From Glaciecola sp028401415 (lineage in GTDB: Bacteria > Pseudomonadota > Gammaproteobacteria > Enterobacterales > Alteromonadaceae), in the NCBI RefSeq assembly GCF_028401415.2, contig NZ_CP171821.2, positions 186,001-250,000 of the forward strand: a DNA stretch of 64,000 nucleotides, written 5' to 3'. Positions 1 through 8,920 of the stretch are shown one piece after another. Both the position numbers and the translations under genes were made by a program. The stretch's first letter is position 1; every line of letters starts with the position of its first letter. The notes under the pieces were generated by a model. That model was not told the DNA's origin, did no database searches, and saw nothing but the letters and a program-made list of their open reading frames with translations.

Positions 1-122
1 TAGCGTGGCCTGGTATTTTGCGAAAGCTTGATAGAATGTGTCCAGACTTTCGTGACTAATACTTTGTTAAACTATACTCGAAGCGTTTTTCTGTTTACAA
101 AGCTGTTACTGTCCACACTGAC

Positions 123-1301
123 ATGAATATCCTGTTTGATGATAACATGCCTTACGCTGCTGACTTTTTCTCCGGTCTAGGGAAGGCCAAGGCCTTTTGT
201 GCAGGCCAAATAAACGGTGATGATTTGGCTCGGTGTGAGGCTTTGTTGGTGCGTTCAACAACTAAGGTTGACGCTAAACTGATAGAATCTGCGCCCAATC
301 TTGAATACGTCGCAACCGCAACAGCAGGCTTCAATCATATAGATATCCAAGCGCTTAGACAGCGCTCAATTAAATGGTATGCAGCCGGAGGATGCAATGC
401 GCGGGCGGTGGCAGAATACGTGACCTGTGGACTCTTTAAGCTCTCTGTTAAACACGATTTCGACCTGCTATCAAAGTCTGTCGGCATTGTTGGAGTGGGT
501 AATGTGGGCAGTGCCTTATCTTCTATGTTGCAGTCAATTGGTATGAAGGTGGTGGAATACGATCCGCCAAGAGCGCAGCGAGATGAGCACTTTGAGAGTG
601 CACCCTTTGATGATGTGTTGAAATGCGATGTTATCAGCCTTCATGTCCCTTTAGTCACTCAGGGTGATTTCCCCACTCTGCATATGTTCAATAAGCAAAT
701 TTTAAACCGCCTTTACCCTGACCAAATCTTAATAAATGCTTGTCGCGGTGAGGTCTTAAGCAACGCGGATTTGCTTGAATGCTTTGAGCAAAATGCGCAT
801 TCTATGCCAAGGCTGATTTTAGATTGTTGGGAAGGCGAGCCTTGTATTGACAAACGCTTGCTGCCCTACCTAAGTTTTGCTACCGCGCACATTGCAGGTC
901 ATTCTCTCGAAGGCAAGGCAAACGGAACTGAGATGGTTTATCGTGATTTGTGTCGTCATTTAAACATCAGCCCATCGCTAGATTTACGCCAATTTTTACC
1001 CAAATTTGATAGCAATATCGCATTTGAACCCGTCCTTCAGAGCACCTCCAATGAGCAAGGTGTTCTGACCATCGTCTCAAAAGTCATAGACTGCATGTAT
1101 GACATTGAAAATGATGATAGTTTTTTTCGCCGCTACATGGCAAAATCTGATTCGTTTTCTGAAATTCGTCGCAACTATCCAGTGCGACGTGAATGGCATG
1201 CTGCACGTATCCCCCTTGATCATGTTCAAGGCAACAAGAAAGCAGCAGCCATATTAGAAAAGCTAGGTTTTAGTCTGACCAACGACAGTCGCTGCGCTTA
1301 G
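123..1301 (+). CDS. pdxB: Erythronate-4-phosphate dehydrogenase
   Basis: This cytoplasmic enzyme oxidises 4-phosphoerythronate in the DXP-dependent route to pyridoxal phosphate. The 392-residue length is usual for the family. The Rossmann motif GVGNVG lies at residues 124-129. The D-2-hydroxyacid dehydrogenase catalytic elements can be seen: Arg in NACRGEV, Glu in DCWEGEP and His in TAHIAGH. The C-terminal part after about residue 290 corresponds to the PdxB-specific dimerisation domain. The ATG start gives the expected MNILFDDNMP N-terminus. The gene stands about 100 bp before asd on the same strand, as in many gammaproteobacteria where pdxB and asd/usg are neighbours. The assignment is firm. 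Confidence 0.96.
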   Translation: MNILFDDNMPYAADFFSGLGKAKAFCAGQINGDDLARCEALLVRSTTKVDAKLIESAPNLEYVATATAGFNHIDIQALRQRSIKWYAAGGCNARAVAEYVTCGLFKLSVKHDFDLLSKSVGIVGVGNVGSALSSMLQSIGMKVVEYDPPRAQRDEHFESAPFDDVLKCDVISLHVPLVTQGDFPTLHMFNKQILNRLYPDQILINACRGEVLSNADLLECFEQNAHSMPRLILDCWEGEPCIDKRLLPYLSFATAHIAGHSLEGKANGTEMVYRDLCRHLNISPSLDLRQFLPKFDSNIAFEPVLQSTSNEQGVLTIVSKVIDCMYDIENDDSFFRRYMAKSDSFSEIRRNYPVRREWHAARIPLDHVQGNKKAAAILEKLGFSLTNDSRCA

Positions 1302-1399
1302 GATTTTTTGAACGCATGTTTTGCCGCATAAAAAGCAAAAGCTGAACGAAAAGTCCAGGATGTTAATCAATCAAAAATACTAGAAAGGACAATGAAGTA

Positions 1400-2416
1400 A
1401 TGTCAAATGTTTACGATGTAGCGGTGCTTGGCGCTACGGGATTAGTCGGTCAGACAATCATGGATATTCTTGCACAAAGAAAATTTCCCATAGGTACGCT
1501 TTATCCACTGGCAAGTGAACGCTCTGCAGGCGGCGAGATTGAGTTTGGCGGCAAAAAGATTGAAGTGCTCAATGCAGACACATTCGATTGGTCTAAGGTG
1601 CAGTTTGGTTTTTTCAGTGCTGGTGGCAGCGTATCCGAAAAGTTTGCGCCCATTGCCGCAGACGCTGGCTGTATCGTGATTGATAACACATCTCAATATC
1701 GCTATGAGCCAGATATTCCATTAGTTGTGCCCGAGGTCAATAGTCACGCTTTGGCAGACTATCGTAATCGAAACATCATTGCCAATCCAAATTGTTCCAC
1801 CATCCAAATGGTAGTTGCTTTAAAACCGATTGCGGATGCTGTGGGCATTGAGCGCATCAACGTCGCTACCTATCAGTCAGTGTCCGGCGCAGGAAAATCG
1901 GCTATGGAAGCGCTGGCGCGGCAAACTGCCGAACTGCTCAACGCAAAGGATGTCACTGGAGAGGAATTTTCCCGTCAAATCGCGTTTAACGCTATTCCTC
2001 AGATTGATGTTTTCATGGATAACGACTACACCAAAGAAGAAATGAAAATGGTGTGGGAAACGCGCAAAATTTTAGGTGATGAGTCTATCTTGGTTAATCC
2101 GACGGCGGTTCGCGTGCCTGTGTTTTACGGTCACGGAGAAGCCATTCATATTGAAACTCGTCAGCAAACTGATGCAGAGCATGTTAAGCAACTGTTGGCG
2201 GACGCGCCTGGCATCAAGTTATACGAGCAGCGTGATGCCTTTCCAACGCAGGTCTCAAGCGCAAGCGGCAATGATTGGGTGCACGTTGGACGGGTGCGAA
2301 ATGACGTATCACATCCGCAAGGTATTAATATGTGGGTGGTGTCTGACAATATTCGTAAAGGTGCTGCAACGAACAGTGTTCAGATTGCAGAAGTGTTAGT
2401 GCGCGATTATTTATAA
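1400..2416 (+). CDS. asd: Aspartate-semialdehyde dehydrogenase
   Basis: It reduces aspartyl-4-phosphate to aspartate semialdehyde with NADPH, the branch point to lysine/diaminopimelate, threonine and methionine. The NADP-binding motif GATGLVG is at residues 11-17. The catalytic Cys is residue 132 in NPNCSTIQ, and the substrate-binding Arg/His region is near HGEAIHIE. At 338 residues it matches the shorter ASADH class (Usg/Asd2-like, as in Vibrio and Pseudomonas). An AGAAAGGA ribosome binding site precedes the ATG. dapB of the same pathway also lies in this window (61.3 kb), but not in an operon with it. Confidence 0.95.
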   Translation: MSNVYDVAVLGATGLVGQTIMDILAQRKFPIGTLYPLASERSAGGEIEFGGKKIEVLNADTFDWSKVQFGFFSAGGSVSEKFAPIAADAGCIVIDNTSQYRYEPDIPLVVPEVNSHALADYRNRNIIANPNCSTIQMVVALKPIADAVGIERINVATYQSVSGAGKSAMEALARQTAELLNAKDVTGEEFSRQIAFNAIPQIDVFMDNDYTKEEMKMVWETRKILGDESILVNPTAVRVPVFYGHGEAIHIETRQQTDAEHVKQLLADAPGIKLYEQRDAFPTQVSSASGNDWVHVGRVRNDVSHPQGINMWVVSDNIRKGAATNSVQIAEVLVRDYL

Positions 2417-2562
2417 TTGCGCATTAATTTTGAATAAAAGTGAGTATACATGCGAGCGAAACTGCCTCAATGGAGGCCACGCTTTAAATAAAATGCCTTG
2501 CAGGCCGATAACCCACAAAGGGTTGTGCGCTAAGTGTTTGCACTTTAGGAGTTAACACAGGT

Positions 2563-5500
2563 TTGAAATGGTACGTTAATAAAGGGCTGTCGTGTAGAGA
2601 TTTGTCAGTCAGATCTTTAGGTCAACGAGCATCAAAATTTACTAAAACGCTCAGTCGCGCCATGGTCATGAGTGTGTTTGCACTGATGACTTTAAACCTT
2701 GGCTTGCATGCGCCTGAAGCCTCTGCTCAAGTTCAACTGCAGGGACCCACAAACAATGCCGAAGCATTCTCCGGAGTTGTGTACGGCCCAATTGACGAAA
2801 CCGACACGCTTTGGCGCATTGCCACTCGCTATAAACCAGACTCTGAATTTTCTGTTTATCAGGTAATGCTGGCGATATTTCAACTTAATCCCCAAGCCTT
2901 TGAAAACCGAAATTTCAACACCATGGTAAATGGCGCGACGCTGCAGTTGCCAAGTGACCAATTTATCGCCCGAATGGATCGTCAGCGCGCCCGGGCGAAA
3001 GCCGAAGCAGACGATCGTGCATTTGGACGTCCCAATTCTGTTCAGCCTCAGGAAGTACTAAACGCAGCCGCAGTGCCGCCTGAACCAGAAGTGCCACTGG
3101 TTAATCAAGATGATTTGAGCGAAACTGAGCAGGTCTTACAAAATCAGCTTAATGCGCTCAATCGCCAGCAAACGACCCAATTTAACGAAGTAAAGGAACA
3201 GGTTTCATCATCTATTGACAGTGTACAGGCCTTACTCGACGAAAACCGTCGTTTATACGAGCGCTTTGATGCTGTTAACCAAGACATCGCGGATTTACGC
3301 GCCAAAGTAGAAGGCGAAGTACAAGAGCAGATAGACGAGCAACTGGCTCTGCAAAAAGAGCTCATTGAACTAGTCAAACAGGCTGAGCAGCGGCAAATTG
3401 ACAAAGAATCAGAATCGATTTTAAACACGCTTTCCAGCCCACTTGCGATCATTACGCTTTCGTCCATTTTTTCAATCGGTTTACTGGCGATTTTAGGGTT
3501 TTGGTTACTAAGAAATCCGAAACAAGAAGCGCCCGTAAACGAAAGCAAAGCCTCACAAGAAGAAAAAGTCGATGACATCGTAGATGACGAATTAGTCATT
3601 GGCGAAATGGACGACGATGCTGATGATCTCATGGCAGCACTTGAGCAAGAAATGGGTGACGATGTTTTATCAGCGGACTTAGAAGACGGTTTTGATGAAC
3701 TTGGCGTTGGTGATGGCGATTTTGACGCCGCCGAAGACGACATGCTCGTGCCAGACGCACCGCAAAAAGACAGTGAGTCGACAGTTACCGAAGAAGTCAG
3801 TTTTGACGCTGACTCCATCAGTCTTGATGACGACGATTTTGAAAACCAAGAGATTGATTTAGATACACCACCTAAACAAGAAGAAAAGCCCGCGCAGCGC
3901 GAGGTGGTTGAAGATTTAACAACCGACTTAGATATTGATGATTTTGAAGACGACGAAGACGATGTGGTAGAAGAAGTCAAAAATACGCCTGAGCTTGCGC
4001 AAGCTGAATCAGACGTAAATGCGGTTCCTGAGGGCGACAGTGTTCACATCGAAAGTGAAAGCGATATTGCAAGCGAAAGTTCTTCAACTGGACAGTCAGA
4101 GCAAGAGGCAGACAAACAGCCTACTGACGAAGATACCAAGCAAGCTGACGAAGCGAAACAAGAAGAAACAAGCCCTGCTAATGCAAATAAACTTGCGGCT
4201 GTTGAGAGTGACGTGCCTTTGGGCGTGCCAGAGAATGAAGCAGATGATCTTGATGATGAGGCTATTGAGCAAATCGAGACTGCTATAAATGAGACGACGG
4301 AAGAGTTTGGTAAGCTCGCCGAAGAGCTAACGGCCGACCTTGATGATCCCAACCGGAGTGTCGAAGAGGACGAGCCTGATGAAAGCGAAGTAGAAAATGA
4401 CGCTAATGATGGCCAACAAGCGCCTGTGGATTCAAGTGAAAAAGAGGATAAATCTGCTCAGTATGGTGCGGCAGAGTCTACGGAGCAAGATGACATAGAT
4501 GCTCTTTTAGATGAAGCGAATGCAGCTAATACTGAAGAACAAGAAGAATCAGCAGAACAAGAAGAACAAGAAGAACCAGTAGAACAAGAAGAACCAGTAG
4601 AACCAGTAGAACAAGAAGAACCAGTAGAACAAGAGAAGCCTGAAGTCCCAGAAAAACCTCAAGAACAACCTGCTCAAGAAACGCAAGTACCTCAGGAAGA
4701 GCCGGTTGATGAAGCGCAGCCACCGAACGAAGTTGCTGAAACGGTTTCTGAAGTTGAAGACTTAGCAGATGATATTTTGTCTGAGCTTGAGGAGGAGCAG
4801 GCCAGTGATGAATTGGATGATTTGCTCGATGAGTTTGCTGAAAATGACGAAGCAGATGACTCCCAGCTACCGGAATCAGATGATAGCTTTGCCCAAGACT
4901 CCCAAGGCGACACGCCTGAGCAAGATTCGGACACACCCGAAGCCGTTGATTCACAGGACGCTATCGATTTAGACAGCATCGACTTAGATGAATCTTTAAC
5001 ATCAGATAGCGAAAATGCTTCTCAGGATGCTCAAGACAGCGTCAGCGAACTCGCAGACGATTTGTTAGCTGAATTAGAAGAAGACGAAGCGGAAGATGAG
5101 TTGGACGCGCTTTTAGAAGAATTTAGTGAAGACCTAGCGCTATCAGAAGAAAACGACAGCAATTCAGATGATGCAGACGCAGCGTCTGACGCACTTTTGG
5201 ACGACATACCCTCATTAAGCGAAATGGATCCCAGCGCGCCGCGTGACACCGAAGACGAGATAGCACCAGAAGCGTCAGAGCCTTCCCAAACGAAAGAAGA
5301 GGTAGAAGACGAAAGTGCTGAATCAGAGGCTGCAAATGCAGAATTGTCTGAATCAATCCTTGAAGAAGATGAAAATCAAGTAAGCACCAGCGCATCTGAT
5401 ACAGACGATACGGATGATGTTCTGGCTGATTTGCCAGGCCTTGATGATTGGCTGGAAGATGACAAAACGCTATCAAAGGATATTAAAGAGCTGCAAGGCA

Positions 5501-6054
5501 CACAAGATGATTCTGAATTAGATGTGTTGGCAGACATAGAGGGTGCAGATTTTGAAGAGTTGTTATCAGAAATCAATTCAGAAGAAAGCATACCGCAAGA
5601 TGCAATAGAGCCTGAAGAATTATCGAAGGCGCAATCAGATGATGCTTTTGCCGATGCTGGCTTAGACCTCGACAAGCTTTTAGCTGAAGATGAAGACGCC
5701 GAAAATAGCGCAGAAGACTTTGTTAACGTAGACGACTTGCTGAGTGAAAGCGAGGCGTTAACCCCGTTGTCTGACGACGATGTGGAGCTTGACCTCAATA
5801 AATCACTTGACCGTCTGATGGGCGACAAAGATGGTGACGCAGCACAATCGGAGAATAGCCAACAAGATATAGATAGTTCTGAGAGTGATGCAATAGATGA
5901 CCAAGCCAGTAACCTCGATTTAGCGCAGGTGTATATTGATATGGATGATATTGAAGCAGCAAAAGAAGTCCTCGAGCAGGTTGTTTCAAAGGGCAGCAGT
6001 GAACAAGCCGATGAGGCAAAAGCGCTTTTAAAGCAAATCTCTGAGCGCGAATAA
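2563..6054 (+). CDS. fimV: FimV/HubP-type polar landmark protein
   Basis: This large inner-membrane protein organises the cell pole (type IV pilus assembly in Pseudomonas, chemotaxis and flagellar placement in Vibrio and Shewanella). Order of parts: a signal peptide ending near residue 55 (PEASA), a periplasmic LysM-like domain at about 71-131, a coiled coil at about 183-285, one membrane helix at 293-316, a very long acidic Glu/Asp-rich cytoplasmic region with internal repeats, and the C-terminal FimV TPR-like cap (LDLAQVYIDMDDIEAAKEVL). I chose the TTG start because AGGAG sits 11 bases upstream. The first ATGs (2570 out of frame, 2663 in frame) are less well placed; starting at 2663 would still leave a usable signal peptide. 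fimV is often followed by truA, but here by ppiC and mazG. Confidence 0.9.
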   Translation: MKWYVNKGLSCRDLSVRSLGQRASKFTKTLSRAMVMSVFALMTLNLGLHAPEASAQVQLQGPTNNAEAFSGVVYGPIDETDTLWRIATRYKPDSEFSVYQVMLAIFQLNPQAFENRNFNTMVNGATLQLPSDQFIARMDRQRARAKAEADDRAFGRPNSVQPQEVLNAAAVPPEPEVPLVNQDDLSETEQVLQNQLNALNRQQTTQFNEVKEQVSSSIDSVQALLDENRRLYERFDAVNQDIADLRAKVEGEVQEQIDEQLALQKELIELVKQAEQRQIDKESESILNTLSSPLAIITLSSIFSIGLLAILGFWLLRNPKQEAPVNESKASQEEKVDDIVDDELVIGEMDDDADDLMAALEQEMGDDVLSADLEDGFDELGVGDGDFDAAEDDMLVPDAPQKDSESTVTEEVSFDADSISLDDDDFENQEIDLDTPPKQEEKPAQREVVEDLTTDLDIDDFEDDEDDVVEEVKNTPELAQAESDVNAVPEGDSVHIESESDIASESSSTGQSEQEADKQPTDEDTKQADEAKQEETSPANANKLAAVESDVPLGVPENEADDLDDEAIEQIETAINETTEEFGKLAEELTADLDDPNRSVEEDEPDESEVENDANDGQQAPVDSSEKEDKSAQYGAAESTEQDDIDALLDEANAANTEEQEESAEQEEQEEPVEQEEPVEPVEQEEPVEQEKPEVPEKPQEQPAQETQVPQEEPVDEAQPPNEVAETVSEVEDLADDILSELEEEQASDELDDLLDEFAENDEADDSQLPESDDSFAQDSQGDTPEQDSDTPEAVDSQDAIDLDSIDLDESLTSDSENASQDAQDSVSELADDLLAELEEDEAEDELDALLEEFSEDLALSEENDSNSDDADAASDALLDDIPSLSEMDPSAPRDTEDEIAPEASEPSQTKEEVEDESAESEAANAELSESILEEDENQVSTSASDTDDTDDVLADLPGLDDWLEDDKTLSKDIKELQGTQDDSELDVLADIEGADFEELLSEINSEESIPQDAIEPEELSKAQSDDAFADAGLDLDKLLAEDEDAENSAEDFVNVDDLLSESEALTPLSDDDVELDLNKSLDRLMGDKDGDAAQSENSQQDIDSSESDAIDDQASNLDLAQVYIDMDDIEAAKEVLEQVVSKGSSEQADEAKALLKQISERE
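4531..4640 (+). repeat. Degenerate 18-bp tandem repeat in fimV
   Basis: Within the acidic domain of fimV the DNA repeats units of the form GAAGAACCAGTAGAACAA, coding EQEEPV-type hexapeptides (EEQEEPVEQEEPVEPVEQ and so on). Several units are near-identical at DNA level, which suggests recent slippage rather than protein-level selection alone. The tract is low complexity and could differ in length between strains. Confidence 0.8.
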
Positions 6055-6058
6055 AGCA

Positions 6059-6337
6059 ATGGCGACGGCTTGTGCACTTCATATTCTGGTCAAGACAGAG
6101 AAAGAAGCCAAGGCACTGTTGATTCAGATAAAAAAGGGAAAGAATTTTGGTCAGCTCGCTAAACGTCACTCGCTTTGTCCCTCCGGCAAAAAGGGAGGCG
6201 ATTTGGGTGAATTCCGCCGAGGCCAAATGGTTAAAGCTTTCGATGATGTAGTGTTCAAAAAAGACCTTTTGACCGTTCACGGGCCGGTAAAAACGCGTTT
6301 CGGCTATCATTTAATTAAAACCCTCTACCGAAATTGA
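6059..6337 (+). CDS. ppiC: Small parvulin-type peptidyl-prolyl isomerase
   Basis: This single-domain rotamase of 92 residues has no signal peptide, so it is probably cytoplasmic like E. coli PpiC (93 residues). Family landmarks are the N-terminal ALHILVKTEKEA strand-helix, the segment FGQLAKRHSLCPSGKKGGDLGEF, and the C-terminal VKTRFGYHLIKT. It begins 4 bases after the fimV stop, so the two are probably cotranscribed. Assignment to the parvulin family is firm; the substrate is unknown. Confidence 0.93.
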   Translation: MATACALHILVKTEKEAKALLIQIKKGKNFGQLAKRHSLCPSGKKGGDLGEFRRGQMVKAFDDVVFKKDLLTVHGPVKTRFGYHLIKTLYRN

Positions 6338-6389
6338 TCAAGTGATAGTCAACCCACGCTAGAATTAAATAGAGCATAAGGAGCTTGCC

Positions 6390-7193
6390 ATGCTTGATAA
6401 ACCTAAGCTTTCCAATACCGCTGAACTCCTCAATATCATGGGTCGACTAAGAGACCCCAAGACCGGTTGTCCATGGGATCTAAAACAAGACTTTACTAGC
6501 ATTGTGCCATACACCATTGAAGAAGCTTACGAGCTTGCCGATACTATTGCTTCTGGCGATATGGACGACATAAAAGACGAATTAGGTGATTTACTGTTTC
6601 AAGTGGTGTTTTATGCGCAATTGGGCAGTGAGCAGGGTGCCTTTGATTTTGATGAAATTGCTGAAGCGATAAAATCCAAATTAATACGTCGTCATCCGCA
6701 TGTATTCGGGGAGCTCAAAGCGGAATCTGCCGAACGTGTGGCTGAAAATTGGGAGCAGATAAAACAACAAGAGCGTCAATCCAAAGGACTTGATCTAGAC
6801 AGCAGTGTACTTGCCAACATTCCAAGCGGATTAGCCCCTGTTTTGCGCGCTGAAAAACTACAGCACCGATGCGCGAAAGTCGGTTTTGACTGGCCCTCAG
6901 CAAGCCCCGTGCTGGAAAAAGTGCAAGAAGAGATTGACGAGGTAGCCCACGAGCTAAAACAGAAAGAGCAGGATTCGGCGCGTATCGAGGAAGAAATTGG
7001 TGATTTGATGTTTGCGGTTGTTAATTTAAGCCGCCATACAGGCGTGAATGCCGAGCAAGCGCTTCGCAAAGCAAACCTTAAGTTTGAGCGGCGATTCAGA
7101 GCGGTAGAAAAACTGCTAGTTAACAAAGGGATTCAACAGGCTAGCTTAGATGAAATGGAAGCAGCATGGCAGCAAGTTAAACACTCTGAATAG
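6390..7193 (+). CDS. mazG: Nucleoside triphosphate pyrophosphohydrolase MazG
   Basis: It hydrolyses NTPs to NMP and pyrophosphate (house-cleaning; linked to ppGpp turnover in E. coli). The 267-residue protein has the usual two tandem MazG domains. Metal-binding EExxE/D-type motifs occur in both: EEAYELADTI with KDELGDLLFQ in the first, and EEIDEV with EEEIGDLMFAVVNL in the second. An AAGGAG ribosome binding site precedes the ATG. It is the last conserved housekeeping gene before the integron-like region. Confidence 0.95.
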   Translation: MLDKPKLSNTAELLNIMGRLRDPKTGCPWDLKQDFTSIVPYTIEEAYELADTIASGDMDDIKDELGDLLFQVVFYAQLGSEQGAFDFDEIAEAIKSKLIRRHPHVFGELKAESAERVAENWEQIKQQERQSKGLDLDSSVLANIPSGLAPVLRAEKLQHRCAKVGFDWPSASPVLEKVQEEIDEVAHELKQKEQDSARIEEEIGDLMFAVVNLSRHTGVNAEQALRKANLKFERRFRAVEKLLVNKGIQQASLDEMEAAWQQVKHSE

Positions 7194-7490
7194 TAAAATG
7201 TAGGGTTTCCCAGGGTGAGCGTGTAGCAGATTCTGTGTAACTGCCAATAAAACCATTTTCAAACGGATTGAGAACAAAGACCCTATATTCCCATTTCGGG
7301 CTTTTTGATTGTATACGCAGGCGAGCCGCTTTACTTCCTGCCTAAGACCTTACTAAAAGCAACATTTCACTATATGCAACAAACACACTTTTCATCATCA
7401 AATCTAATTTGCGATAAAATATATGTGCTCACATTGATAACAATCGGCTTTGATGTTGAAAAATTGGGACAAAAATCATTAACTCTACAG
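7194..7490. other. Gene-free flank between mazG and the cassette array
   Basis: About 300 bases, AT-rich. I find no recognisable gene; a 67-codon open frame on the plus strand (from 7305) has no family features and no ribosome binding site. The side next to the array (about 7471-7497, minus strand) shares some 20 nearly identical bases with the start of the yefM-yoeB cassette (8324-8348). This may therefore be an ORF-less cassette remnant or the original insertion flank. Confidence 0.4.
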
Positions 7491-7559
7491 TCTCAAAACT
7501 TTCGATAAACGATTTGACGGCGCTTTACCGTCAAATCCGACTTAATTGTTTTGTTAACT
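7491..7559 (-). repeat. attC-like site B (after yoeB)
   Basis: Read on the minus strand, it starts with the core AGTTAAC (7553-7559), then AATTAAGTCGG, a perfect 10-bp hairpin (GATTTGACGG / CCGTCAAATC, 7511-7537), a decayed left-hand box GTTTATC, and ends at TTTGAGA (7491-7497). The length of 69 bp and the box order match sites A and C. The second box and the terminal core have mutated, so recombination efficiency is probably low. Confidence 0.75.
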
Positions 7560-7574
7560 TTCCTTCGAATCATG

Positions 7575-7838
7575 TCAATAGTGATAACGACAAGAAATTA
7601 TGACTATGGCGTCACTCTCAACCGCATAAACTAATCGATTTGTATCGTCGATTCTGCGAGACCTAAAACCACTCAAGTTCTCCTTTAGAGGCTCTGGTTT
7701 GCCAAGCCCATCAAAAGGTGATCGTTTAACATCAATTACCAGTTTATTTATACGTTTTAGGGTTTTCTTGTTCTGTGTTTGCCAATAAACGTAGTCCTTC
7801 CAAGATTCATCGGTCCATGACAATAACCTTTTACTCAT
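7575..7838 (-). CDS. yoeB: YoeB-family mRNA interferase toxin
   Basis: This ribosome-dependent endoribonuclease toxin has 87 residues and closely resembles E. coli YoeB (84). The catalytic residues are present at the +3 shifted positions: Glu49 (KPEPLKENLSGF), Arg68 (DTNRLVYAV), and the terminal CRYHY with His86 and Tyr87. The gene overlaps the end of yefM by 8 bases, the usual coupled layout. It is the last ORF of the cassette array and is followed by an attC-like site, so it looks like an intact TA module stabilising the integron remnant. Confidence 0.95.
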   Translation of the reverse strand: MSKRLLSWTDESWKDYVYWQTQNKKTLKRINKLVIDVKRSPFDGLGKPEPLKENLSGFRSRRIDDTNRLVYAVESDAIVIISCRYHY

Positions 7839-8085
7839 CCATCAAATCCCTTTGAGTATGCTCAGCTTTTTTATATTGGGAAATAGACTTCGCCAAATGA
7901 GCAGCATTTGCGGGTGATCTCAGTAAGTAAACAGTTTCCATCAAACTATTGTAATAGTCGAGAGACATTACAACCGCGTCTTCAGAGTCTCTTCGAGTAA
8001 TTACCGTGGTATCCGCATCGTTAACAACATTATCTAAAACCGTCTTTAACCCATTTCGCGCTTCAGTAAAGGATACGACTCTCAT
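7831..8085 (-). CDS. yefM: YefM-family antitoxin
   Basis: This 84-residue Phd/YefM antitoxin binds and neutralises YoeB and represses its own operon. The N-terminal DNA-binding fold is recognisable (MRVVSFTEARNGLKTVLDNV, then TVITRRDSEDAVVMSLDYYNSLMETVYLLRSP). The C-terminal half binds the toxin. AGGAAGTGTT lies directly before the ATG. Two TGTACA motifs lie just upstream, as in the E. coli yefM operator, indicating that the module carries its own promoter. Confidence 0.95.
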   Translation of the reverse strand: MRVVSFTEARNGLKTVLDNVVNDADTTVITRRDSEDAVVMSLDYYNSLMETVYLLRSPANAAHLAKSISQYKKAEHTQRDLMDE

Positions 8086-8097
8086 AACACTTCCTCA

Positions 8098-8144
8098 TGT
8101 ACAGTTTATAAGACAAGTCTAGCTCATAAATCGAGAGTTGTACA
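8098..8144 (-). promoter_or_regulatory. Probable YefM operator (two TGTACA motifs)
   Basis: TGTACA occurs at 8098-8103 and again at 8139-8144, each in the context TGTACAGTT, immediately upstream of yefM. In E. coli the YefM-YoeB complex represses its operon through TGTACA-centred repeats. The spacing (41 bases) differs, so the call rests on motif and position only. Confidence 0.55.
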
Positions 8145-8341
8145 GTTAAACAGACAACTGTCCTTGTCAGAAAGTTAACGAGGCTGAAGAGTTAGTAGTA
8201 TCCTCAAAATTTGCCGACTCCTGTGTCGATTATTTACTTCAATCAATGCTCAAACCAATCTAAGATTTACGTAGCGTTAGATTTTTTGATTAAATTTCAC
8301 ACAATTTTTAAATTTGCTTCTGAAATCGATTAATTCTAAAG

Positions 8342-8407
8342 TCTCAACACGTTGAATAAGCGGTTTTGGGTTCTCTTGCCAAAATCCGCTTCATGCTTGT
8401 GTTATGC
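8342..8407 (-). repeat. attC-like site A (after the zinc-ribbon cassette)
   Basis: The best preserved of the three sites. On the minus strand it starts with GCATAAC (8401-8407), then ATGAAGCGG, a hairpin AAGCGGATTTTGG / CCAAAACCGCTT with one bulged base (8358-8391), and ends with GTTGAGA (8342-8348), close to the GTTRRRY core. Length is 66 bp. The unpaired base in the stem resembles the extrahelical base that orients recombination in true attC sites. The zinc-ribbon stop codon lies just upstream. Confidence 0.82.
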
Positions 8408-8416
8408 GCAATATGA

Positions 8417-8920
8417 CTACCAATCTGTTGAGATGTAAGAAGTGAGTTCTATGAGCGCATTGACTTTTTCATTTCTTTTAATCCAACTGTCCCGTAGATG
8501 AGGTAGACCCTCTATTTGAGGAGGCCTATGCTCCTCCAGCAATTTGTTGCGTAAAAGAGCTTTCTCCTTTTCGTTCAACATTAGAGATTGGAGCTTGCTC
8601 AATTCTCCAGTATCTAGCCAAATCCCCCCACATCCTGGACATTCATCGATTTCAACAACATGAAGTGGGCTATAGTAGCGCCGTAACATAATGGTATCTA
8701 TACACCTTGGGCATGTTATTCTCTCACTTAAGTTAAGTGTCTCGTTATGAAATTGGCTGAGATGTTTAGAAAGGGCTTTTCCTCGATCTTTTTCGGGGCA
8801 TTCGAAAAGTATGAGTGTTTGATTCTCCAGAAATACCCCACCACAATTTTCGCTGACAAACACAGAAACTTTTCCCACGTTCACCTTTTTTAAAGCTAAA
8901 CCAGTCCTTGGACACTTCAT
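8417..8920 (-). CDS. Cassette-borne TFIIB-type zinc-ribbon protein
   Basis: This 167-residue protein of unknown function carries a central TFIIB-like zinc ribbon: CPRC near residue 70 and CPGCGGIWLDTGELSKL about 25 residues later, the hallmark of the zf-TFIIB family. The N-terminus has a second, partly degraded ribbon (MKCPRTGLALKKV, then ENCGGVFLENQ), where the first CxxC keeps only one Cys. A strong AAGGAGG site precedes the ATG. The start overlaps the stop of the ParE-like ORF by four bases (ATGA). It occupies the middle cassette between two toxin-antitoxin cassettes. The role is unknown; it could be a nucleic-acid-binding or defence-linked protein, but nothing in the sequence proves this. 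Confidence 0.75.
   Translation of the reverse strand: MKCPRTGLALKKVNVGKVSVFVSENCGGVFLENQTLILFECPEKDRGKALSKHLSQFHNETLNLSERITCPRCIDTIMLRRYYSPLHVVEIDECPGCGGIWLDTGELSKLQSLMLNEKEKALLRNKLLEEHRPPQIEGLPHLRDSWIKRNEKVNALIELTSYISTDW

Noticed and set aside
3144..3980. Long Ser-rich open frame on the minus strand (and similar ones at 4044-4352, 4526-4954 and 5376-6077)
   Set aside because: They are antisense to the acidic Glu/Asp-rich part of fimV; GAA/GAT codons read backwards give Ser- and Leu-rich frames without stops.
7305..7508. 67-codon open frame on the plus strand
   Set aside because: No ribosome binding site or family features, and it runs into the attC-like site B.
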